NCBI GenBank assembly: GCA_027487585.1
Contig: JAIYDH010000388.1
Coordinates: 1 to 55,990, forward strand
Length of the DNA stretch: 55,990 bases
Direction: 5' to 3'
From: Rubrivivax sp.
Lineage (GTDB): Bacteria; Pseudomonadota; Gammaproteobacteria; Burkholderiales; Burkholderiaceae_C
The notes beneath the pieces are model-generated. The model had not been told where the DNA came from. It was given only the letters and a program-made list of their open reading frames with translations, and made no database searches. Shown piece after piece: positions 18,477 to 26,542 of the stretch (positions are counted from its first letter, which is position 1; the number at the start of each line of letters is the position of its first letter). A program made the translations under genes and the position numbers.

Positions 18477-19490
18477 ATGACCACCGCCCAGTACACGACC
18501 TTGCCGCCCTGGCCCACGGCCTATCCGGCCAGCGGCGCCTGCGCCACGCTGAAGCGCCTCAACGAGGACTTCATCGTCACCGAGCTGCCGCTGCAGCGGC
18601 CCTCCGGCGAGGGCGAACACCTCTGGCTCGACATCGAGAAGAACGGTGCCAACACCGCCTTCGTCGCCCAGCAGCTGGCCGCGGCGGCCGGCGTGCACGA
18701 CAGGGACGTGGGCTATGCCGGCCTCAAGGACCGCTACGCCCTCACCCGCCAGTGGTTCAGCATCTACCTGCCGAAGGGCCAGACGCCCGACCTGACGGCG
18801 CTTCAGCACCCGGAGTTCAAAGTGCTGAACCAGACCCGCCACGTGAAGAAGCTGCGCCCTGGCGACCTGCAAGGCAACCGGTTCCGCATCGTGCTGCGCG
18901 ACGTGAGCGGCGACCGCGACGCCATCGAGGCCCTGCTCAAGGCTGTGGCCTCACAGGGCGTGCCCAACTACTTTGGAGCTCAGCGTTTCGGCCACAACGG
19001 CGGCAATGTCGAACAAGGCCGGGCCATGCTGGCGCGCGAGATCCGCGTGCGCAACCCAAAGACCAAGGGCATCTACCTGTCGGCGCTGCGCTCCTTCGTC
19101 TTCAATGAAGTGCTCGCGCAGCGCATCCAGCAAGGCCTCTGGGGCCAGGCCCTGCCCGGTGACGTGCTGGACGAGGCGGGCCAGGCCACCGGGCCGCTGT
19201 GGGGACGGGGCCGCCTCACGTCCAGCGGGCCGGCGCTGGCCCTGGAAAGCGCCGTCGCCGAACGTCATGCCAGCTTGTGCCACGGCATGGAGCACGCCGG
19301 TCTGGATCAGGAGCGGCGTGCCCTGGTGGCGAGCCCGGCGGACATGTCATGGCAATGGCCGCAAGCCGATCAGCTGGTGCTGGCGTTCTCCTTGCCCGCC
19401 GGCGTTTACGCCACCTCGGTGCTGAGCGAGATCCTGCGCACCACCGAGCCGGAGCGACACACCGAGCACGAGCCTGCCGCTGCCGAGTGA
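18477..19490 (+). CDS. truD: tRNA pseudouridine(13) synthase TruD
   Basis: A 337-residue enzyme that converts U13 of several tRNAs to pseudouridine in the cytosol. The TruD signature GYAGLKDRYALTRQWFSI holds the catalytic aspartate at Asp85. The second conserved motif NYFGAQRFG is at 164-172. The start is ATG 18477, since the family begins a few residues before 'LK..NEDFIV.E'. A longer open frame upstream has no support. The length fits the family (about 340-350). It is the only plus-strand gene in this part of the window and ends 8 bp from the convergent DUF6544-like gene. Confidence 0.95.
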   Translation: MTTAQYTTLPPWPTAYPASGACATLKRLNEDFIVTELPLQRPSGEGEHLWLDIEKNGANTAFVAQQLAAAAGVHDRDVGYAGLKDRYALTRQWFSIYLPKGQTPDLTALQHPEFKVLNQTRHVKKLRPGDLQGNRFRIVLRDVSGDRDAIEALLKAVASQGVPNYFGAQRFGHNGGNVEQGRAMLAREIRVRNPKTKGIYLSALRSFVFNEVLAQRIQQGLWGQALPGDVLDEAGQATGPLWGRGRLTSSGPALALESAVAERHASLCHGMEHAGLDQERRALVASPADMSWQWPQADQLVLAFSLPAGVYATSVLSEILRTTEPERHTEHEPAAAE

Positions 19491-19498
19491 CCGGGCCT

Positions 19499-20377
19499 TC
19501 AGGGCGCGAACTCGAAGGCCAGCGACGTGACCGTGCCGACGAAGTAGGGTCTGCGCCCTTCGGGCCTCATCCAGGCCACTTCGCCCGTCAAGGGCACCTG
19601 CACGCCATCGCGCAGCTGGTAGTTCGACCAGATGCCTTCCCACGGCGCCATCACCAGCTGCTTGCCGACCATGCCACCACGCGCCTCGGCACGAAACGAA
19701 CCGATCGAGCCGGCTTCGCTGAACCTGAACAGCAGCGTCAGCGTGAGCTGGCCCTCCGTGAAAGTGGCGTGGGCCGATTGCTCGTCCACCGCGGTCCAGC
19801 GCACGCCTTGGCTGGGCAGCAGCGCGGTCGGGTACCAGGCCACCTCAGCGCACCAGCGCATGAACTCGCCGCGGGCGATCTCGCCCTCGCCCTGGATGTG
19901 CGCCATCGTGAACAGGCCCTGCATCGCCGCGTGCAGCAGGCCTTTGCCGACGATGTAGCTGTCGACGACGCGCACGTGCACACCAGGCCCCATCGCGATC
20001 GTCGCGTCCCACAGAAACCCCGGCCGGCGCGTCACGACACGCTGGCGCGAGCTGAAGGGCTTCCACTGCTCGCCGGTGGGCGACAGGTTGAAGCGGCCGG
20101 CGATGTCGATGCGGACAGCGGTGATGATGGGCTGGCCGTCCTTCAGCACTGCGCGGAAGTAGCGCTGCACGGGCGCGGGCAGACCTTCGAGCTCGCGCGT
20201 GTCGTAGCGCGTCGGCAGCGGTGTGGTGCCGGCCTTGCCGTCCACGCGCCCGGCCTCGAGGCCGGCCTGCAGCGCCGTCGTCCGGGCGGCCCAGCGGTGT
20301 TCGCCAAAGACGGTCAGCCCGACAGCCGCCAGTACCAGCACGACCCCTGCGATGCCCAGCCACAGCAGCGTGGTCAT
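19499..20377 (-). CDS. DUF6544/DUF6920-like membrane-anchored protein
   Basis: A 292-residue protein with one N-terminal membrane helix (LLWLGIAGVVLVLAAVGLTVFG) followed by a soluble domain. The phrases LPAPVQRYFRAVLKDGQP, ATIAMGPGVHVRVVDSYI and GEFMRWCAEVAWYPTALL are typical of a widespread family of unknown function (DUF6544/DUF6920). The family assignment is from memory. No active site is known. It lies 28 bp downstream of the nitroreductase-like gene on the same strand, so the two are probably cotranscribed. Confidence 0.7.
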   Translation of the reverse strand: MTTLLWLGIAGVVLVLAAVGLTVFGEHRWAARTTALQAGLEAGRVDGKAGTTPLPTRYDTRELEGLPAPVQRYFRAVLKDGQPIITAVRIDIAGRFNLSPTGEQWKPFSSRQRVVTRRPGFLWDATIAMGPGVHVRVVDSYIVGKGLLHAAMQGLFTMAHIQGEGEIARGEFMRWCAEVAWYPTALLPSQGVRWTAVDEQSAHATFTEGQLTLTLLFRFSEAGSIGSFRAEARGGMVGKQLVMAPWEGIWSNYQLRDGVQVPLTGEVAWMRPEGRRPYFVGTVTSLAFEFAP

Positions 20378-20405
20378 GCGTGTTCCTCGCCAGCAGTGGC
20401 GGCCT

Positions 20406-21515
20406 TCACACCATCACCGCATCGACCGGCCGGCGCAGGGACCTGGGCATCGTCGGCCCGCGGCCGAAGCGCACCACAAGGTCCGGGCGTTGGCCCGGGA
20501 GCCCCAGCGCCGCAGCGAACAGCGAGCGCACGGCCGCCACTTCCAACGGTTGGTTCAGGAACGCGTTGCGGATGCCCAGCGCCGTGGCCTGCAGCGCGAA
20601 GCGTTCGTACGCGCGACCCACGTCCACCCAATGAGCCTTGTCGGCCACCGCGCCCACAAACACCGCCAGGCCGGCCGAACTGCGCAGCTGCCGCGCGATC
20701 TTGTCGTTCTCGCCCTGGGCGGTGAAGAACCAGCCGAAGGCCCGTTCGCCGAGCCAGGTGGGGATGGACGGGTTGCCCGTGGTCAGGCTGAACAACCCGT
20801 CGCGCGTGCGCACGGCATCGCTGGGGTTGAAGCGGATCCACGACTTCAGCTCACTGACGAAGGCCGGGTCTGCCAGCTGCGCCGTGTTGCCTTGCACGAT
20901 GTACTCCAGTGCCCGCTCCATCGCGGGGCGATCGGTGGCCAGCCACAAGCGCACGCGGTCCGACGAGCCGGCCGCCTGCAGCAGGGCCAGCTCGTCCCGG
21001 GCGAGTGGCACGCCGTCGTAGTCGCCACGCGTGCATTGCCGCGACGCGATGGCCTCGAACAGCGGCGACGCCTGGGCGGCGGCTGGCGTCAGTGCCACGT
21101 GCACATGTTCGCGGGTGGCGTCGAAGCTGGGGGCTGCGAGCAGGCCGTGGGCCCGTGCCGCCTGCACCAGGTTCTCGGTGGCGCAGCCCAGGCTCACGAA
21201 CAGGTGGTGGTCGTCAGGGTCCACGGCGGGGCATCGACGCGCCCGGTCGGGCTGGATGGTGATGGCCTTGTCTCCCACCTCGAAGCGCCAGCACTGCGTG
21301 TTGTGACTCGACGGTGCCAAGGTCGCGCAGCGCACCAGTTCGCGCATCAGCGCAGCGCCTTCGACACCGGTCTGAACCTCGGCGCGCCAGGTCGATGCGG
21401 CGAGGGCTTCGTAGCCCTCGGCAGCGTCGTGCGTCGAGCAGGCTGTGGACAGGGCTGCACCGCCGAGAACAACAGGTGCTTCGACCACGAACTGCCTGCG
21501 CGACAAGGTGAACAC
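20406..21515 (-). CDS. Acg-like nitroreductase-family protein, exported
   Basis: A 369-residue protein resembling the Acg family of FMN-binding nitroreductase-like proteins, with APSSHNTQCWRF near residue 68 (the flavin-site phrase 'A.SSHN.QPW.F' of the family) and a C-terminal 'RFGRGP.MPRS.RRPV'. The N-terminus MFTLSRRQFVVEAPVVLGG carries a twin-arginine motif and then STACSTH, a lipobox-like end, so export and lipid anchoring are likely. Acg proteins in other bacteria are thought to bind FMN without clear nitroreductase activity, so catalysis is uncertain. It is the first gene of a likely two-gene unit with the DUF6544-like gene. Confidence 0.75.
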   Translation of the reverse strand: MFTLSRRQFVVEAPVVLGGAALSTACSTHDAAEGYEALAASTWRAEVQTGVEGAALMRELVRCATLAPSSHNTQCWRFEVGDKAITIQPDRARRCPAVDPDDHHLFVSLGCATENLVQAARAHGLLAAPSFDATREHVHVALTPAAAQASPLFEAIASRQCTRGDYDGVPLARDELALLQAAGSSDRVRLWLATDRPAMERALEYIVQGNTAQLADPAFVSELKSWIRFNPSDAVRTRDGLFSLTTGNPSIPTWLGERAFGWFFTAQGENDKIARQLRSSAGLAVFVGAVADKAHWVDVGRAYERFALQATALGIRNAFLNQPLEVAAVRSLFAAALGLPGQRPDLVVRFGRGPTMPRSLRRPVDAVMV

Positions 21516-21628
21516 CTCGGCTCCATCGGTGATGACGGCCGGTGAGTGGCGGTCACGTCGAATCTAGAACGCGCGACGCGCCGCATCTGTTCACCAGCGC
21601 ACGCAGCGTGTCGCCAGCACCAGCGCTG

Positions 21629-22276
21629 TCAGCGCCGTTGTGCCGGCAGGGGCCAGCCCTCGTCGAGGCTTGCGTTGGGGCTGCGCGTGCCCGGTCCATT
21701 GGTCACAACGGCGCGCACGGCCAGTACCACGGCGGCGCCGGCCAGCAGCGGCAGGCCGAGGCGCCCGCCGCCACGCAGCAGGTCGGACCACAACACCAGC
21801 GCCTTGAGGGCCGGCTGCGGGTCTGCCTGCAGCAGCAGCTTCCACACTTCGGCCAGCAGCACCAGCGGCGTGTCGAGCAGCATCCACGCCGCCAGCACCG
21901 GCAGCGCCAGCGCCAACCGCGCCAGCAGCTCAGCGCCACTGCGCGCCAGAGGCCAGGCCAGCAGCACCCACAGCAGCAGCACCGGCCCCTGCCAGATCTG
22001 CGCGGCAGGCACCTGGGCCCAGGCGTGCCCGCGGGGGTGCGGCATCACCACCCGTTCGCCGGTGATCACGGGCTGTGTCAGCGCCACCTGCATGCGCACG
22101 CGGTCGCCTTCGGGTCGGCTTTGCCCTTCGAGCCTGAGCACCGAAAACGCCGGCTCCACCCAGGCCATCCATGCCGAGGCTGACGGCAGCAGCTGGGTGC
22201 CCAGCCGCGGGCCCAGCCATCCCGCCAGCGCCAGCAGCAGCAGCCCGGCCAGCAGGGCTCGAAACAGCGTCCTCAC
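21629..22276 (-). CDS. Exosortase-associated membrane protein
   Basis: A 215-residue membrane protein. Its GTG start (22276) overlaps the exosortase stop (GTGA), showing tight coupling. An N-terminal helix (LLAGLLLLALAGWLGP) is followed by an exported-looking loop (residues about 30-105), then several hydrophobic segments from 'IWQGPVLLLWVLLAWPLA' on. The layout matches the membrane protein that accompanies exosortase H in other proteobacteria. That link is an inference from neighbourhood and topology. It probably helps the exosortase recognise or process its target at the inner membrane. Confidence 0.65.
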   Translation of the reverse strand: MRTLFRALLAGLLLLALAGWLGPRLGTQLLPSASAWMAWVEPAFSVLRLEGQSRPEGDRVRMQVALTQPVITGERVVMPHPRGHAWAQVPAAQIWQGPVLLLWVLLAWPLARSGAELLARLALALPVLAAWMLLDTPLVLLAEVWKLLLQADPQPALKALVLWSDLLRGGGRLGLPLLAGAAVVLAVRAVVTNGPGTRSPNASLDEGWPLPAQRR

Positions 22277-22770
22277 GGCTGGTCGAAACGGGCGGTCCAG
22301 GCCAAGAGCAGGCTGCCCAGCAGCATCACCATGGCCAGCGGCAGCCACAGGGTGTGAAGCGGATCGAACCAGGAGGGCTCGCGCAGGTGCGCCAGCAGCA
22401 ACACCAGCAGACGCAACTGGTTGAGCACGAAGACGGCCAACAACATCGCCGTCAGCCCCAGAAGCCGCCAGCGCCAGGCCAATGGCGCAGCCAGCATGGC
22501 GCTCGCCGACAGCAAGGCCAGGTCCGCACCCTCGCAGCCCGGCAGCACGTGCAGCGAGCCCCCCGTGACCCACAGCCGCGCGCCGGCCGCCTGCGGCTGC
22601 CAGTCCGGTGCCAACAGGCCGAGCAGCCAGACCGCGGGCCGGACCGTGGCGTCCTCGATGAACCAGGCCGCGGCCGCCGGCGACAGGCCATACAGCGCAT
22701 AAAGGACCACGAACCACGCCAGGCCCTGCAGCAAGGGAACGGCAGCCGCCTTCACGGCAGGCAAGGCCAC
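22273..22770 (-). CDS. Exosortase (XrtH-like), transpeptidase for a sorting-signal protein
   Basis: About 165 residues from GTG 22770, mostly membrane helices. The three catalytic positions of the exosortase/archaeosortase family are present: Cys79 in PGCEGAD, Arg120 in NQLR and His139 in DPLH. Exosortases cut C-terminal tripartite signals of surface proteins at the outer face of the inner membrane. It is short, like XrtH-type enzymes. It follows the DNRLRE-like protein gene by 11 bp and overlaps the next membrane-protein gene, a compact substrate-enzyme-accessory unit. The exact start is uncertain (GTG 22755 is an alternative). A longer reading that runs back through the upstream gene is rejected. 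Confidence 0.85.
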   Translation of the reverse strand: MALPAVKAAAVPLLQGLAWFVVLYALYGLSPAAAAWFIEDATVRPAVWLLGLLAPDWQPQAAGARLWVTGGSLHVLPGCEGADLALLSASAMLAAPLAWRWRLLGLTAMLLAVFVLNQLRLLVLLLAHLREPSWFDPLHTLWLPLAMVMLLGSLLLAWTARFDQP

Positions 22771-22781
22771 GGCGGGCGTCT

Positions 22782-23573
22782 TCAGCGGCGCCGTCGCACC
22801 AGGGCGGCGGCGGCAGCAGCACCCAGCAGCGCAAGGGCCCACGGAGGCAGCGGCACTTCGGCATCGGCCTGGGGCGGCAGCCAGCTCACCACCAGCCGCG
22901 GCCGGCCCGTCGCACTGCTGCTCTCGCGGCTGCCCAGCCGCGTGGCGTTCTGGGTGCCCGACTCGGTGCCGATCATCATCCAGCCATGGTTGCTGCCAGG
23001 GTTCTCGATCCAGCCCTGCACATCGTTCACCAGCGCGGGCGTGCTGGCCCAGACCACCGGCGCAGGCCAGCCGCTCACCGGTGTCGTGGCGCTGGCACTG
23101 AGCCAGTAGTCGCCCCCGCGCGAGGCCCAAGGTGTGTTTGGCCACACGCGGTGCGACCAAGTGCAGTCGCCTGCGCCCGCAGGCGCACCCACCCCGGCGT
23201 CACCGCCGTTGGCCGGCCCTTCGCTCCAGGCGGCGTCGATGCGGTGCAGCGCCAGCGACTGGGGCTCCCGCAGCCGGACCATGAAAGCCTCGACACGCGC
23301 TGCCAGCACCTGCGATCCGGGTGGCAGCGCCGACATGTCGAAGCGCACCAGCGCCCGTCGCACGACACCCGCGGCAAGCACCGACGCCCACAGGCTGGCG
23401 CCCCGGCCATCGGCTACGGCGTCGTAGGCCGTGCCACCGCCCTGGTCAGCAAAGATGGTGGCATCGGCGACAGCCGGCAGCACGGTCTCGGTGACCGGCT
23501 GCGCACGCGCAGCCCATGCGGGCAGCAGGCTGGCACTTCCCAGTGCCAGCCGGGCCGCATGGCGCCGATCCAT
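22782..23573 (-). CDS. DNRLRE-like surface protein with C-terminal sorting tail
   Basis: A 263-residue exported protein: the signal peptide ends near AARAQP, followed by a beta-rich DNRLRE-type domain ('ADATIF.D' at the start, 'RALVRFDMSALPPGSQV', then 'DVQGWIENPGSNHGWMMIG', which are typical phrases). The tail EVPLPPWALALLGAAAAA plus four to five basic residues is a tripartite sorting signal (motif, helix, Arg cluster). It resembles the IPTLxxWG signal of exosortase H substrates more than PEP-CTERM. It directly precedes an exosortase gene and is its likely dedicated substrate. The start is given as ATG 23573. A GTG one codon earlier (23576) is possible. Confidence 0.8.
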   Translation of the reverse strand: MDRRHAARLALGSASLLPAWAARAQPVTETVLPAVADATIFADQGGGTAYDAVADGRGASLWASVLAAGVVRRALVRFDMSALPPGSQVLAARVEAFMVRLREPQSLALHRIDAAWSEGPANGGDAGVGAPAGAGDCTWSHRVWPNTPWASRGGDYWLSASATTPVSGWPAPVVWASTPALVNDVQGWIENPGSNHGWMMIGTESGTQNATRLGSRESSSATGRPRLVVSWLPPQADAEVPLPPWALALLGAAAAAALVRRRR

Positions 23574-23608
23574 CACGCCGCCAGCAGGCTCAGCCTCAGG
23601 GCGACGAA

Positions 23609-24241
23609 TCAGCCTTGCGTGCGACGGCGCACCATGGCGCCGATCGCCAGCAGGCCGGCGGCCATCATGGCCCAGGTACCGGGCTCGGGCACCGGCGCCG
23701 CGTGCGTGAAGTTGTCCAGCACCGCCACGCCCTTGAAGCTGATAGCGCTGATGTCGGCCGAGGGTCGCAAGATGCCCACGAAGAGGCCGTCATTGACGCT
23801 GTCGGCAGCGGTGTCGATCGTCAGTCGGTGCGTTTCGATGATCTCGTTGCTCTGGCCGTAGGCCGTCACGTCGATCGCGAAGGGAAGCACGTCGTTGGCG
23901 TAGTGGTTCACGAACGCGCCCGCGCCCTGCACCACCTGTCCACCCGCGAAGGTGAAACGCAGCTCGCCGAAGAACTCGCTGGCGGCGAACTTGTTGCCTG
24001 CACCCCAGAGGCCGTTCATGTCCAGGTTGGCGATGTAGGCGCCCAGTTGCGAGCCGGTGTCACCGCTGAAGGTGACATCGGCCGACAGCGCCTCCGGGCC
24101 GACGGTGATGAGCTCGTCGTAGGCTTCGAAGTCGATCACCGGCGATGCCGTGGGAATCAGCGCGGCGTCGTTGATGAGCATGGCCTGCGCCGGCAGGGCC
24201 GCCGCTGCGGTCAGCAGGGAGGCGGTAATGAGCTTGTACAT
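23609..24241 (-). CDS. PEP-CTERM exported protein
   Basis: A 210-residue protein with a signal peptide (MYKLITASLLTAAAALPAQA) and a classic C-terminal PEP-CTERM signal, PVPEPGTWAMMAAGLL followed by an Arg cluster. The middle is a beta-rich domain of about 150 residues (VIDFEAYDELI, NGLWGAGNKF, ISFKGVAVLDNFT) typical of uncharacterised PEP-CTERM proteins. It is sorted by an EpsH/XrtA-type exosortase, probably not the small XrtH-like one 850 bp downstream. It sits 36 bp after the PhoX gene and 35 bp before the DNRLRE-like gene, so cotranscription is likely. Confidence 0.85.
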   Translation of the reverse strand: MYKLITASLLTAAAALPAQAMLINDAALIPTASPVIDFEAYDELITVGPEALSADVTFSGDTGSQLGAYIANLDMNGLWGAGNKFAASEFFGELRFTFAGGQVVQGAGAFVNHYANDVLPFAIDVTAYGQSNEIIETHRLTIDTAADSVNDGLFVGILRPSADISAISFKGVAVLDNFTHAAPVPEPGTWAMMAAGLLAIGAMVRRRTQG

Positions 24242-24277
24242 GTAGGTCTCTCCGTGTGGATGGGCGAATGTGCCGAA

Positions 24278-26326
24278 TCAGGTGCCGACGACGCCGCCGT
24301 CGTTCTTGGTCACCACGAGCAGGCCCGAGCGCGGCTTGGAGACCGTGGCCTGGGTTGTCGGGCCATTGACACCGCTGTCGGGCCAGGTGCTCCTGGAGGT
24401 GTAGGCGCCCGGCGCCCAGTCCTCTCCGGGGTGCTGGATGCCGACGAACATCGTCTTGCCATCGGGTGTGCTGACGACGCCCGTCGTCTCGCAGTTCTTC
24501 GGGCTGGTCAGGAAACGCGTGATGCGGCGGGTGGCCGGGTCGGCCGCGAACATCGCGTTGCCACCGATGTTCGTCCAGTCGCCCAGGCCGTCGCCTTGTT
24601 GGTCGGTCTGGATCCACAGGCGGCCATCCTGGTCGAACCACAGGCCGTCGGGCGCGCCGAGGTCGTCGCCGTTGATGTTGCCCTTGAGGTTCGGAGCCGG
24701 GTTCAGGCGGTCGCCGCACTCGACGAAGATGTCCCACGCAAAGGTGGTGGCCGCCGGGTTGTTGCCGGTTTCGGTCCAGCGGATGATGTGGCCGTAGCGG
24801 TTGTCGACACGCGGGTTGGGCGCATCGACCGGCGGGCGGGCCGAGGCCGCGGTGGTGCTGCCATCGGGGTTGTTCGACGACGACGGGCTGCTGCCGCGGC
24901 GGTTGTTGTTGGTCAGCGTGAGGTAGACCTCGCGCGTGGTCGGGTGCACAGCCACCCACTCCGGACGGTCCATCATCGTTGCGCCGACGCGGTCGGCGGC
25001 CTGGCGGGTGCGGATCAGCACGTCGGCTTGGCTCGTGAAGCCGTTGGCCGGCGTCAGCGGCCCCACGCCGAACACCAGCGGCAGCCAGGTGCCCGAACCG
25101 TCGGCATTGAACTTGGCGACGTAGAGCGTGCCGTTGTCCAGCAGGTCGCGGTTGGCGCCGCGGTTCTTGGCGTTGTACTTGCCGGCGCAGACGAACTTGT
25201 ACATGTAGTCGTTGCGCTCGTCGTCGCCGGTGTAGAAGCAGATCGTGCCGTCGTCCGCCACGGCAAAGATGCAGCTCTCGTGCTTGATGCGACCCAGACC
25301 GGTGCGCTTGACGGGCATCGCGCGCGGATTGAACGGGTCGATCTCGACGACCCATCCGAAGCGATGAGGCTCGTTGCGGTTGCCCGGGGTGTTGAGGTTG
25401 AAGCGGGGATCGGCTTCATGCCAGCGGTAGCCAAAACCACCGGCGGTGATGCCATAGCGGCGCTCGAGAGCCGTCGTCGTGAAGCTGCCCACGGCGCCGA
25501 AGTAGCCGTTCCAGTTCTCTTCGCAGGTCAGGTAGGTGCCCCAGGGCGTGTAGCCGTGGGCGCAGTTGTTCAGCGTGCCCAGCACGGAGGTGCCGGTCGG
25601 ATCGGCGGCGGTCTTCATCGCGTCGGCACCCGCGGCCGGGCCGCTGATGCGCATCGGCGTCTCGCCCGTGATGCGCCGCGCAAACGCCGACGGCTTCACC
25701 ACGCTCCACTCGCCACCGGTCTTGCGCACCTCCATCACGCTCACGCCGTGGGCGGCCACCTGGGCATCGACCAGGGCCTTGGTCATGGCGATGGTGCCGT
25801 AGCTGTTGGTGTTGGCATGCAGGCCCGGGTCCACGTACTCGTGGTTCACCACGAGCAGGCCGCGCGTGCTCGACACGCCGCTCACACCCACAGCCGGGAA
25901 CGCAAAGAAATGCATGCCATCGTTGTGCTGGCCGAACGTCGTGTTCTGGCGCGCCGCGGTGATCGGCAGCGGATCGGCATGGTCGTGATTGATCAGGGCA
26001 GCGGGGCCCGACACACCGATGGCGTCGCCCCAGGCGATGAGCGTCTTGGCCGTGTAGCCCGTCGGCACCGAGACGGCGTCGATGAAGCCCGCAGCCAGGT
26101 TAGGCGGGATGCCGGCGAAGGTGATGCCGCCACCGCCGGGTGCGGGGCTGCCGACGTAGGCCTGGGCCTGGCTGGCAAAGCCACCCAGCGTGGCGATGGT
26201 CGCCATGCCCAGCGAGCCCTTGAGGAAGTTCCTCCGGCCGCTGAACTCGGCCATCACGTCGCGAATGCTCGTGTTGCCGGACGGGTTGATGGTCTCGTCG
26301 TTGTCTGGGTGCATGCGGCTTGACAT
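24278..26326 (-). CDS. phoX: PhoX-family alkaline phosphatase (Tat-exported)
   Basis: A 682-residue protein. The twin-arginine motif SGRRNFLKGS (about residues 29-38) and the following hydrophobic stretch show Tat export of a folded metalloprotein. PhoX (DUF839) hallmarks are present: NHEYVDPGLH, CAHGYTPWGTYLTCEENWNG, KHESCIFAVADDGTICFYTGDD and DRPEWVAVHPTTREVYLTLTNN. PhoX enzymes hydrolyse phosphomonoesters with Ca/Fe cofactors. The start at ATG 26326 is set by AGGAG five bases upstream. A reading that begins 48 bp earlier lacks a ribosome site. The gene leads a possible operon with the PEP-CTERM and exosortase genes. I could not identify a Pho box in the 186-bp stretch between this start and the hairpin at 26,513. 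Confidence 0.9.
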   Translation of the reverse strand: MSSRMHPDNDETINPSGNTSIRDVMAEFSGRRNFLKGSLGMATIATLGGFASQAQAYVGSPAPGGGGITFAGIPPNLAAGFIDAVSVPTGYTAKTLIAWGDAIGVSGPAALINHDHADPLPITAARQNTTFGQHNDGMHFFAFPAVGVSGVSSTRGLLVVNHEYVDPGLHANTNSYGTIAMTKALVDAQVAAHGVSVMEVRKTGGEWSVVKPSAFARRITGETPMRISGPAAGADAMKTAADPTGTSVLGTLNNCAHGYTPWGTYLTCEENWNGYFGAVGSFTTTALERRYGITAGGFGYRWHEADPRFNLNTPGNRNEPHRFGWVVEIDPFNPRAMPVKRTGLGRIKHESCIFAVADDGTICFYTGDDERNDYMYKFVCAGKYNAKNRGANRDLLDNGTLYVAKFNADGSGTWLPLVFGVGPLTPANGFTSQADVLIRTRQAADRVGATMMDRPEWVAVHPTTREVYLTLTNNNRRGSSPSSSNNPDGSTTAASARPPVDAPNPRVDNRYGHIIRWTETGNNPAATTFAWDIFVECGDRLNPAPNLKGNINGDDLGAPDGLWFDQDGRLWIQTDQQGDGLGDWTNIGGNAMFAADPATRRITRFLTSPKNCETTGVVSTPDGKTMFVGIQHPGEDWAPGAYTSRSTWPDSGVNGPTTQATVSKPRSGLLVVTKNDGGVVGT

Positions 26327-26512
26327 AGGGGCTCCTGGCAGGTGTGGGGTCTGTGGCCTCCGGCACAACGGCAAATCGGTGCCGAGTGGGCCGGAAGAAG
26401 CGAATCTCGTCAGGAAGCGTATTCAGCGTCGATGAAGGCCCGCCCATGGCCCTGCGCTCGACCGTGAGCCGTTAGGTAGACGGCCCGCCCGGGCCGATCA
26501 CGGCTTGTGGTA

Positions 26513-26534
26513 CCGCCCCTCGAATGAGGGGCGG
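26513..26534 (-). terminator. Perfect 9-bp hairpin after tpsA
   Basis: CCGCCCCTC (26513-26521) and GAGGGGCGG (26526-26534) pair perfectly around the tetraloop GAAT. The hairpin is 8 bp past the tpsA stop. There is no T run, so it may be a rho-assisted stop or an mRNA 3'-end stabiliser rather than a classical intrinsic terminator. Confidence 0.65.
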
Positions 26535-26542
26535 GTTTACGC

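Noticed and set aside
17850..18872. A 340-residue reading of the three-repeat membrane protein
   Set aside because: The upstream part is antisense to truD. A good ribosome site precedes ATG 18299, where the hydrophobic repeats begin.
22273..23160. A 295-residue reading of the exosortase
   Set aside because: The first ~130 residues overlap the DNRLRE-like gene in another frame and are not exosortase-like. Family homology begins after GTG 22770.
23516..26323. Very long open frame on the plus strand opposite the phoX and exosortase-substrate genes
   Set aside because: High GC suppresses stops on the opposite strand. The translation has no domains and is rich in Arg, Val and His as expected of an antisense shadow. 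The minus strand encodes clear proteins throughout.
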